A stretch of 14,261 bases of DNA from contig JAOXYC010084447.1 in the NCBI GenBank assembly GCA_028565715.1, forward strand, positions 1 through 14,261, read 5' to 3'. The position numbers and the translations under genes were made by a program. The notes beneath the pieces are model-generated. The model was not told the origin of the DNA. It did no database searches and was given only the letters and a program-made list of their open reading frames with translations. The first letter of the stretch is position 1. Each line of letters starts with the position of its first letter. This stretch comes from Phoronis pallida. Lineage: Eukaryota; Phoronida; Phoronidae. Below are positions 8,901 through 14,261 of the stretch, one piece after another.

Positions 8901-11900
8901 TGGTTTAAAACTGTTGTTAAAACCGTTGCTGAAGGTATATATATCAGGTAAATATGAATTCATTAGTTTAAGGAACTGTACAGTGAGAGATGGTATATTG
9001 AGTTGAATGTTGCCATAAAGATATTGGTACTATTGCATATGATAAGTAACTTGTATAAGTCATGATTCATTCAATGTGGGTTGATTCAATCATAAGTAGT
9101 CAAAAGTCTAGCTATAGAAAACATGTTTAGCCTGCTTGGTCAACATTTAATGAGAATGAGTCACTTTAAAATGTAATAATTAAAGCTATTTTAAAAGTGA
9201 TAGGTTCAGTTCATTGCAAAATACATTACTAGAGGGATCCGATATTTAAGCAGGTGAATTTTCTTACTTGTAAAGTATGTCTTAAACCCATAGCTGTGTT
9301 ATATATTAGGTCATATAGCATGCTTGCCATTCTCATAGAATTGCTAATCAGTTTTTGCTATTTTTAGAAGGGCGAAATTGATGAGTCAGCTATTACATAA
9401 GTTATTATTAGCATCTAGGCATGTTAAATATTTTCTAGAGTATGATAGAGATATTGAAAACATGGGGATTTAAGCCTCATGATAATAGTTAATCTGTGGG
9501 ATATTAACAATAGCCTGGTGTCCTGCAAACAACAGCATTAAAATGTAATTAAGTGTAACTGTGACTGGATAAAATAACAAATTGATGAAACAAATTCTGT
9601 TGATTAAAAAAAATATTTTAGATGTGAATGATCACAGGATTTTATTTTAATAGTTTTAACCACTGAATCAGATAATTGTGATCTGATTTCAAAAGAAGTG
9701 ATAAGATATCTATACTTATAATTAAAATTCCATTCCATAACACTTATGATATTGCTTTAATTTTTCAGCTCCTAGTCGACAATGAACAACTGAAACTTCA
9801 GCTGAATGAAGTTATCCTTATGAACACCAGGTGGCAGACATATAACGAGGAACAAAACGTGAAAATTCAGCGACTGAATGAGACAATAGTTGAATTGGAA
9901 GAAAAAGTTCACCAAGCTGAAATAAATCCAGGTGAGTGTTCAAGGTTTTAAGGAAAATGCTGAAAATCATAATTGATAATAATAATTATAGTTGGTCAAT
10001 AAATGTTTATTGATATGCAATCTAAGATTAAATGCAAGTGGGCCCTCAGGATTGACTACCTTCTGGAATATCTATTTAAATGACCTTGGGAACAGACATC
10101 ACATTGATATTACATGGTTCGCACAGACCTTAAAAAAACCTTAAATTTGGACCCTTGCCTTGAAAAACCCTTAAATTTACTCTTTGGCCTTAAAAGGCCC
10201 TAAAAAACCCTTATCATAAAAACTGTTGATAAAAGATAAAGTTTATACTGTAACCGGTTTTGTCACCTACACTCCTTCTTTTTAAAAAAAAATATCTGTC
10301 AAAATATGATATGGGATAATCAACATTCCTGATTAGGGGTATGAAACCCAGAGCTCAGTGAAGTTAGAGACTTCTACAGAAGTATGCATCTTGTAGCACA
10401 CATTTCATGATAAGAAAGGTCTAAATATATTTTATCATTTTTTCAGGATATTCTGAAGAACAACAGAAGCAGATTGATCGACTACTTCTTCAGGCAAAAC
10501 AGAGAATTGAAGAGGAGCGAGAACAGAAAGAAAAGGTACGATTAGTTTTTAGATGTAGTACAGTATTTTTTCTGTCTAAAGTCAATAAAATACTTGACAA
10601 AATTCCTTTTTGATACTACTTTAAGAAGTAGAACATATATACAGAAATGTCCTTGCGGCATCATGGAACTGATTGGGAAGTGCAAGCCATTTTGATACAT
10701 TTTAACTTGGCATAAAATCTATTTATTGATTTTTCTAAAGCATTTGATGATATATATGATTTTCAACTGATGAATTTTTATATCTGCAGGTTGAAGCTGA
10801 TAACAGAGCTTTAGAAATGGCTTTAAAATCGATTTTCAACTGATGAATTTTTATATCTGCAGGTTGAAGCTGATAACAGAGCTTTAGAAATGGCTTTAAA
10901 ACAAGAAGAAGATGAAAAGAAGCGACTCCAAACACTGATGGAGACAGGAGGGGGAATTGAGAGTAGACCACAGGACAAAGAACATATAGGTAAGTGGTTT
11001 AAATTGGCTTCGTTAAAAGTTTTACATTAAATTGAATTTTTTGCGCTAATGTTAATGTAAAGATACAAATTCCTAGTCAATTCCAAAATTGTAAAAAAAC
11101 TAAAACAACTTGTTTTTAACTGGTAACTTTATTCAAAATGTATACTCGCACCTTGGCTTGCAACAGTTTCTTGGTATTATTATAGTTTTTTTATTATATA
11201 GAAAAATCTGTCCCTTCTGGACAAATGTCCAGGGCAAACATTTCCTAGCAAAACCTCTGGTAAATGATTTGTTTATTAATATTCTATAAATTTGCTCTAT
11301 ATTCCAGAGTTTCTAAAAGCCCAAATCCAGAGTTGCACTGAAGATTTCGAGCTAGAAAGACAAGACCGAGAAAAGGCACAAGAAAAAATTGCTGGTCTTG
11401 AAAATGAGAACAAATACTTAAAAGACCGACTCGCCTTTGCTCAGCAGCGGGAAGAACCTCAACCCTACTGGCAGCGTAGACAAGAGTCACTGAACAGATA
11501 TCAACAGGATTACCATCAAGCACAAGGGGTAAGAGGATATACATGATATTCTATTTGATATTGGTTGTTTAGGCGGATTAGCTCAGTTGGTAGAGCGTCG
11601 GACACATTCCGTTGTGTCTTTGAGCAAGACACTTTACTGACGTTGATCCAGTCCACTCAGCTGGGAATGAGTACCAGCTACGGCTGGGAAACTAACCTGC
11701 AACAGACTTGCGTCCTGTCCAGGGGGAGTGCCCTCACTCTCATCCGCTTATGCCCGGGATAGCATCCGCCTTATGAGCCTAAAGGAAGGATTTAGTTAGC
11801 AGTAGATAAATTTTAGTTACATATAGAAATTTCAAATGGTGTAAACTAAGCTGGTTGAGTACCTGACAGAAATATCATTTTTGTGATATTGAAATTTAAA

Positions 11901-12329
11901 AGATTTTTTTTGTCACTGATAATCTTTATTCATATTACACCTACCAGATAAACATATTTATTAACATTTTTAATGTAACTGGTTTAGAATACAAATAAAT
12001 GTATTATTTTGTTTTAATTTTCGTTTCATTCTTTTCAGTACAACTTGGTCGCAAGAGGTGTTGGTGGAAGGGACGTTGCTGATGCGTTTGCTAATGACCT
12101 GCAAATTGACGGTCCCGCTGGCAACCATGATAATGACGGCGAAGGATTCGACGAGATCGACGCCTGCATGGTTCCACCACCTCCTACAAACCAGAAAACT
12201 GACAATTCCAAATCTGATTCCTCAAGGAAAGTTTCAGAAGAGCAATTAGAGTGTCCACGATGTAGCCGTGGATATCCCGCAGATAAACACCAGGAATTTA
12301 TGGAACATGTAGACCTATGTTGCGACTAA
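5422..12329 (+). CDS. TNIP: ABIN/TNIP-family ubiquitin-binding adaptor, seven coding exons
   Basis: Proposed join: 5422-5910, 7341-7664, 9769-9931, 10447-10535, 10863-10989, 11308-11528, 12039-12329; 1704 nt, 567 residues. All introns are GT-AG and all phases agree. Seen: almost continuous coiled coil from about residue 46 to 440, an AHD1-like segment at 286-310, a UBAN core at 410-420, a Pro/Ser-rich linker at 515-537 and a CCHC finger at 543-565. Known of the family: ABIN proteins bind Met1/Lys63 ubiquitin through UBAN and A20 through AHD1, and dampen TNF/Toll-type NF-kB signalling in the cytoplasm; of the vertebrate members ABIN-2 keeps the C-terminal NOA-type finger. Inferred: the same role here. 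The start was chosen because ATG 5422 is the first ATG after the acceptor at 5375 and has A at -3 and G at +4. NEMO or optineurin are alternatives, but the AHD1-like exon favours ABIN. No neighbouring gene is visible. Confidence 0.85.
5911..7340 (+). other. Intron 1 (1430 bp)
   Basis: GTTTGT...TTTTTAG. It holds an A/T-rich low-complexity tract (about 6035-6110) and the 244-bp tandem duplication described separately. The open stretch at 6519-6833 shows no recognisable protein pattern and no coding bias. Confidence 0.8.
6792..7279. repeat. 244-bp tandem duplication in intron 1
   Basis: Copy 1 is 6792-7035 and copy 2 is 7036-7279, directly adjacent. Reading them side by side I find one difference (C at 6806, A at 7050). 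Near-identity means a recent duplication or an assembly artefact joining two alleles. Each copy ends in GTAAGTG, a donor-like sequence, but no acceptor or open frame makes it an exon. Confidence 0.95.
7341..7664 (+). CDS. TNIP: Coding exon 2 (residues 164-271): coiled coil
   Basis: The acceptor TTTTTAG|GAATATG joins in phase 0 to exon 1. The 108 residues are Glu/Gln/Lys-rich heptads with no enzymatic motif, so this is a dimerising coiled-coil segment leading to AHD1. The end is uncertain. The donor at 7665 (AAG|GTATCT) is weak at +4/+5, while AAA|GTAAGT at 7710 is also in phase 0 and would add 15 stop-free residues (582 in total). I list the shorter form because its heptads run smoothly into exon 3, but the longer may be the main one. 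Confidence 0.8.
7665..7709 (+). other. TNIP: Alternative in-frame extension of exon 2
   Basis: Between the donors at 7665 (AAG|GTATCT, 7 of 9 consensus bases) and 7710 (AAA|GTAAGT, 8 of 9) lie 45 nt with no stop in frame. Use of the second donor inserts 15 residues, including F-E-K-Y-F and L-L-Q-K, between residues 271 and 272, just before AHD1. Both donors preserve the phase into exon 3. Confidence 0.5.
7665..9768 (+). other. Intron 2 (2104 bp)
   Basis: GTATCT...TTTTTCAG, counted from the upstream donor. It is AT-rich throughout. A short CCGGG-containing patch is seen at about 7830-7855 and a GGAAAA-rich patch at about 8120-8190. TGAGTCA, an AP-1-type motif, occurs at 9380, with TGAGTCAC near 9158. 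I see no gene, RNA gene or recognisable element. Confidence 0.75.
9769..9931 (+). CDS. TNIP: Coding exon 3 (residues 272-326): ABIN homology domain 1
   Basis: The acceptor is TTTTTCAG|CTCCTAG and the donor CCAG|GTGAGT, which splits Gly326 after its first base. Residues 286-309 contain a hydrophobic stretch, M289-N290, W293 and then Y296 with an N-x-x-I/L spacing. This resembles the AHD1 block of vertebrate ABINs, where an N-x-x-W motif is followed by a charged helix. AHD1 is the A20-contact region in the family. It is the segment that separates ABIN from NEMO and optineurin, so it carries much of the identification. The match is by eye and not from an alignment. Confidence 0.8.
9932..10446 (+). 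other. Intron 3 (515 bp)
   Basis: GTGAGT...TTTTTCAG. It contains the CCTTAAA-type degenerate repeat at about 10127-10213; otherwise AT-rich and featureless. Confidence 0.8.
10127..10213. repeat. Degenerate CCTTAAA-type repeat
   Basis: The motif CCTTAAA or CCCTTAAA/CCCTAAA recurs about six times at irregular 8-20 bp spacing, interrupted by AATTTGG and similar pieces. It looks like decayed minisatellite or part of a transposon end. No open frame. Confidence 0.5.
10447..10535 (+). CDS. TNIP: Coding exon 4 (residues 326-355): coiled coil
   Basis: A short 89-nt exon with acceptor TTTTTCAG|GATATTC and donor AAG|GTACGA, entering in phase 1 and leaving in phase 0. It encodes a Gln/Glu/Lys/Arg-rich helix with Leu spacing (L338-L340) and nothing else. 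It is too short to show as an obvious open frame, but its phases fit exactly between exons 3 and 5. Confidence 0.85.
10536..10862 (+). other. Intron 4 (327 bp) with duplicated 3' end
   Basis: GTACGA...ATCTGCAG. The last part consists of copy 1 of the exon-5 duplication plus the acceptor region of copy 2, so it contains a second complete branch site and acceptor. If the first acceptor is used the intron is 254 bp and the exon hits a stop. Confidence 0.8.
10758..10901. repeat. 73-bp-period tandem duplication across the exon 5 acceptor
   Basis: Positions 10758-10828 and 10831-10901 are identical over 71 bp, separated by TC. Each unit holds a CTGAT branch-site match, the pyrimidine/AT tract, the CTGCAG acceptor and the first 13 codons of exon 5. 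The identity suggests a very recent event, a segregating allele or an assembly error. Confidence 0.97.
10863..10989 (+). CDS. TNIP: Coding exon 5 (residues 356-398): coiled coil and Gly linker
   Basis: Helical residues 356-381 are followed by a Gly-rich break (GGG at 385-387) and a short polar linker up to the UBAN exon. The donor ATAG|GTAAGT splits Glu398. The acceptor used here is the second of two identical copies made by a 73-bp tandem duplication. The first copy (AG at 10788-10789) would encode the same 13 residues, then S-I-F-N and TGA at 10841-10843. Only the second acceptor gives the full protein. Confidence 0.85.
10990..11307 (+). other. Intron 5 (318 bp)
   Basis: GTAAGT...ATTCCAG. 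A perfect small hairpin, CTGGACA-AA-TGTCCAG, is at 11216-11231. Nothing else notable. Confidence 0.8.
11308..11528 (+). CDS. TNIP: Coding exon 6 (residues 398-471): UBAN ubiquitin-binding domain
   Basis: Acceptor ATTCCAG|AGTTTC, donor GGG|GTAAGA. Residues 410-420 form the diagnostic D-F-x-x-E-R-x-D-R-E-K core. D410, F411, R415, R418 and E419 correspond to NEMO D311, F312, R316, R319 and E320, residues known to contact linear ubiquitin; E414 corresponds to optineurin E478, whose change to Gly is an ALS mutation. The helix continues through L428, L435 and L439, as in UBAN dimers. After residue 446 the chain becomes Gln/Tyr/Arg-rich (P450-W452, Y462, Y466). All key ubiquitin-contact positions are kept, so binding is likely intact. 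Confidence 0.92.
11529..12038 (+). other. Intron 6 (510 bp)
   Basis: GTAAGA...TTTTCAG. About 45% of it is a SINE (11572-11796); the rest is AT-rich. Confidence 0.85.
11572..11796 (+). mobile_element. tRNA-derived SINE in the last intron
   Basis: The head (from GCGGATTAGCTCAGTTGG) matches the 5' half of a tRNA including a good A box, TAGCTCAGTTGG, at 11579-11590. It then diverges, with only a B-box-like GTTGATCCAGTCC near 11643. The body contains GAGCAAGACACTTTA and CGTCCTGTCCAGGGGGAGT, which resemble conserved central blocks shared by several animal SINE superfamilies; I recognise the style but not the family. The tail CCTTATGAGCC...GGATT is short with no clear poly(A). TTTAG occurs at both edges and may be a target-site duplication. 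Same orientation as the gene. Not a functional tRNA, because the 3' half does not refold. Confidence 0.8.
12039..12329 (+). CDS. TNIP: Coding exon 7 (residues 472-567): linker and C-terminal NOA-type zinc finger
   Basis: Acceptor TTTTCAG|TACAAC, stop TAA at 12327-12329. Residues 472-515 are Gly/Asp-rich and acidic, followed by a PPPP run at 517-520 and a Ser/Lys linker. C543-x2-C546-x14-H561-x3-C565 is a CCHC finger at the very C-terminus, as in NEMO, optineurin and ABIN-2, where it helps bind ubiquitin or regulatory partners. C566 could replace C565 as the last ligand. Vertebrate ABIN-1 and ABIN-3 lack this finger. Confidence 0.9.
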   Translation, partial: YNLVARGVGGRDVADAFANDLQIDGPAGNHDNDGEGFDEIDACMVPPPPTNQKTDNSKSDSSRKVSEEQLECPRCSRGYPADKHQEFMEHVDLCCD

Positions 12330-12590
12330 CCGAGGCTCGAGTGTAGACCATAATCTTCCTGGTATGCTCAATTATAGTTATCTGAGACAGGACATTTAAA
12401 ACATAACCAAATATCACCTACTTCCTTTATTATATCCTAATTATATAATTTTTAGGTTTGGATAATGATAAGGATAAGTTTTTTTATACTAAATTCTAGT
12501 TAACACTAAATTGATTTTCTATTATCTGACTTATGACGCACATTGTTGTCGATGTTATCAATTCTTCTAAGGGGGTAGGTTAATATTTTA

Positions 12591-12632
12591 ATAAGTTTCT
12601 AACAAGTGTTAAAATACTTGTTAGAAACTTAT
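12591..12632. other. 17-bp perfect hairpin in the 3' UTR
   Basis: Arm ATAAGTTTCTAACAAGT (12591-12607) pairs perfectly with 12616-12632 around an 8-base loop. It lies 261 nt after the stop codon, so it would be in the mRNA. It could be a binding or decay element, or the remains of a small foldback element. Confidence 0.7.
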
Positions 12633-12903
12633 AATAACAATATATTAAGACTATAATTTATCATTACTATCTATTTTAAACATGAATGTGTTGCCTGAAT
12701 TTTTAACAGATCGACCATTTGAACGGATGCACACGTAAGAAAAAATATTTGTTGGTCCTCGTTTGTCGAATGTCGATAGTCTTTTGTGGATAGCTACTTA
12801 TATTTGTTCTATAGCAGGAAAATTGTGGTCTGCACGTAATGATGTTTTAATATTTTTATAAAAAAATGAGGTGATGGGGTGGAGTTATTGGCTTATTGGC
12901 CTG

Positions 12904-12988
12904 CCAGGCAAAAGTTTTCTAAAAAAAATCGGTTTACCAGTGCAAGTGGTATACCAGGCACCATTTTCTAATTTCTAAAAAAATGGGT
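12904..12988. repeat. Imperfect direct repeat in the 3' UTR
   Basis: Two units of roughly 40 bp share the order CCAGGCA - TTTTCTAA - AAAAAAT - GGTTTA(T/C)CA, at about 12904-12939 and 12952-12988. They are diverged by several indels, so this is an old local duplication. Confidence 0.5.
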
Positions 12989-13147
12989 TTATCAACAAAA
13001 TCAATGCCGGTAGGATCCACTGAATAGAGTTAAGAGGCGGGTAACTAGTGAGGGAAATGCAATTTTGTAACAACTGGGAAAGCATTTCAAGAAGGACTCA
13101 TGAGGTGTTACACTCAATTTATAAGAACCATGAGTGTAAGTTTGCTC

Positions 13148-13153
13148 AATAAA
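13148..13153 (+). terminator. Proximal poly(A) signal AATAAA
   Basis: AATAAA at 819 nt after the stop, followed by a T-rich stretch (TCCTTTATTTAATGTTCTTTTG) about 30-55 nt on. It would give a UTR of about 850 nt. Confidence 0.45.
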
Positions 13154-13704
13154 GGAGCGTGAAAATATGCCATAAAGAAGAAAGTCCTTTATTTAATGTT
13201 CTTTTGAGGACATGATGTACTTGGGGCTTGATTCTAGAAGGTGCTAAAAATACTCCGGCAATGGCGACTGGACTGAGAATCTCTGAATTGTTATGGTCAC
13301 GTGTTGGTGGTTGCAGAAAAAGAAATAACAGGAGAAAAATATGTAAAACCTAAAAAAAAATGTTGACAAAAGTAAAAAAAATAAAAAAAAAAAATTGGTG
13401 TAAAGGAAACACTGTACCAAATAAGTTACCTGCAATTTACGATAAGGAATTTAGATAAGTAGGCTATGTTTATAATTATGCTTTTTTTGCGTAGTTCTGT
13501 TGTGTGCAGTTCATACAAATTGTTTAACAGTTTTTTGATTATTATATACCGTGTTATTTAAGCTTGTTGTGTTTATAGTTTTGTTTCTTTTGGTGACAAA
13601 AACCCCACTTTGACTTCAATTGGTTAAAGAATATTTGTGTTTTGTAAATATGCTATTGAGTTAAATTAACTGTGATAATTAGAGGTACTTCATTATATAT
13701 TTCC

Positions 13705-13710
13705 AATAAA
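13705..13710 (+). terminator. Distal poly(A) signal AATAAA
   Basis: CCAATAAAG followed within 15-30 nt by a TTGTTCTTATTTTCTT tract, the better of the two poly(A) contexts. The transcript would end near 13725. Confidence 0.55.
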
Positions 13711-13727
13711 GTTTAAAAATTATATTG

Positions 13728-14103
13728 TTCTTATTTTCTTCCAGACACGTATATATACATAATTTTGTTTCATTAAATAAGCGAGTTCGAATTTCAAAGA
13801 ACAGGATTCGAGCGATGACTATTTTTATAGGATGCTTCACGACATGAGCTACTTAATATGTTCATTACTAACTTGCACAGAACAAATGACCTATGACATG
13901 TCTAAATACGCTATCAAAGCACAGTTTGAGACTTTCATAAAAAACATTTCCACATAGGTGACAAAAATTCCACCCGGGCGAAAAATATTTCCTCCTGAGA
14001 AAAAATATTTCTCATTAGGCATTGGGCGTTTCAAATTGCGTCCAACCGGGTTGAATTGTTTAACACCCGTGGGGACATTTTTCAATCTGGTTGTAAACTA
14101 AAA
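13728..14103. other. Downstream non-coding region
   Basis: Past the distal poly(A) signal. Apart from the repeat fragment noted, and a duplicated GAAAAAATATTTC-like piece at 13979-14012, I see nothing. The minus-strand open stretch here reads through the repeat and is not a gene. Confidence 0.5.
13964..13999 (-). repeat. Dispersed repeat fragment (opposite-orientation partner of about 4316-4356)
   Basis: The reverse complement reads ATATTTTTC, then a CCCGGG-type core, then ATTTTTGTCA, aligning by eye at roughly 80% with GTATTTTTCCCGGCGGGTATTTTTGTCA upstream of the gene. The short match suggests pieces of one old repeat family. Confidence 0.4.
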
Positions 14104-14261
14104 TAAGTTGAAAAATGATGCATAAACCTTATTCGTGACCATAAAAGTCATAAAAATAAATTGCAGCGAAACTTGCATATTTAGTGTCAGTAATTATGAA
14201 TCTAGTCTGCTGGACTCACCAGTTTAAAATTCCAAGACGGTTTCAGAACTTCAACATAGTT
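14104..14261 (+). repeat. Partial copy of the repeat inside 1589-2598, cut by the window edge
   Basis: TGACCATAAAAGTCAT is identical at 1656-1671 and 14136-14151. The flanks (GATGCATA before, GTGAAA/GCGAAAC after) also align loosely in the same order. The element end is not seen here. Confidence 0.5.

Larger units (their letters stand above)
12330..13727 (+). other. TNIP: 3' UTR
   Basis: From the stop to the likely distal cleavage region. It contains the 17-bp hairpin at 12591-12632, an imperfect direct repeat at about 12904-12988, a small inverted repeat (TTACACTCA 13108-13116 with TGAGTGTAA 13131-13139), an A-rich run at 13351-13393 and few ATTTA pentamers. No open frame of interest on either strand. 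Its length depends on which poly(A) site is used. Confidence 0.6.

Noticed and set aside
11284-11544. Minus-strand open frame opposite exon 6
   Set aside because: Shadow of the UBAN exon; the plus strand has diagnostic residues and splice sites.
11572-11643. Functional tRNA gene
   Set aside because: The D-arm and A box are good but the acceptor stem, anticodon arm and T-arm do not form; it continues into a SINE body.
13891-14085. Minus-strand 64-residue open frame
   Set aside because: Reads through duplicated AATATTT/CCCGGG repeat pieces; no protein family signal.

Overview
The window is AT-rich, intron-containing invertebrate animal DNA. Evidence for this is GT-AG introns, long non-coding stretches, a tRNA-derived SINE and TIR-like repeats. 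A mollusc or other marine invertebrate is plausible, but that is a guess; nothing here fixes the species. There are no bacterial operons, CRISPR arrays or viral genes.

The only gene I can support is on the + strand. It has seven coding exons between 5422 and 12329 that join to 1704 nt (567 residues plus stop), with phases matching at every junction. The product is a long coiled-coil protein of the NEMO / optineurin / ABIN (TNIP) group. Exon 3 carries an AHD1-like segment (Trp293), exon 6 a UBAN ubiquitin-binding core (D410-F411, E414-R415, R418-E419), and exon 7 a C-terminal CCHC zinc finger (C543, C546, H561, C565). AHD1, UBAN and zinc finger together point to an ABIN/TNIP protein, an adaptor that restrains NF-kB signalling by binding ubiquitin chains and A20-type enzymes. 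A strong 3' splice site 46 nt before the start codon suggests an upstream untranslated exon. The best candidate donor is at 4686, and a perfect kB motif lies about 115 bp further up, which would fit negative feedback.

Layout: 1-1588, no gene seen; 1589-2598, a segment bounded by 23-bp perfect inverted repeats, probably a non-autonomous DNA transposon; 2599-3836, non-coding; 3837-4129, a foldback element with 63-bp arms; 4130-4690, putative promoter and first exon; 5376-12329, the gene with six introns inside the coding part; 12330 to about 13727, 3' UTR with two poly(A) signals and a hairpin; then non-coding DNA with a relative of the left-hand repeat at the right edge.

The most informative oddities are in the gene. 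A 73-bp tandem duplication copies the acceptor and first 13 codons of exon 5, and the upstream acceptor leads to an in-frame stop. Exon 2 has two in-phase donors. An optineurin-like LIR candidate sits at the N-terminus. I found no convincing wholly new system; the novelty is in the architecture and splicing of this immune adaptor gene.
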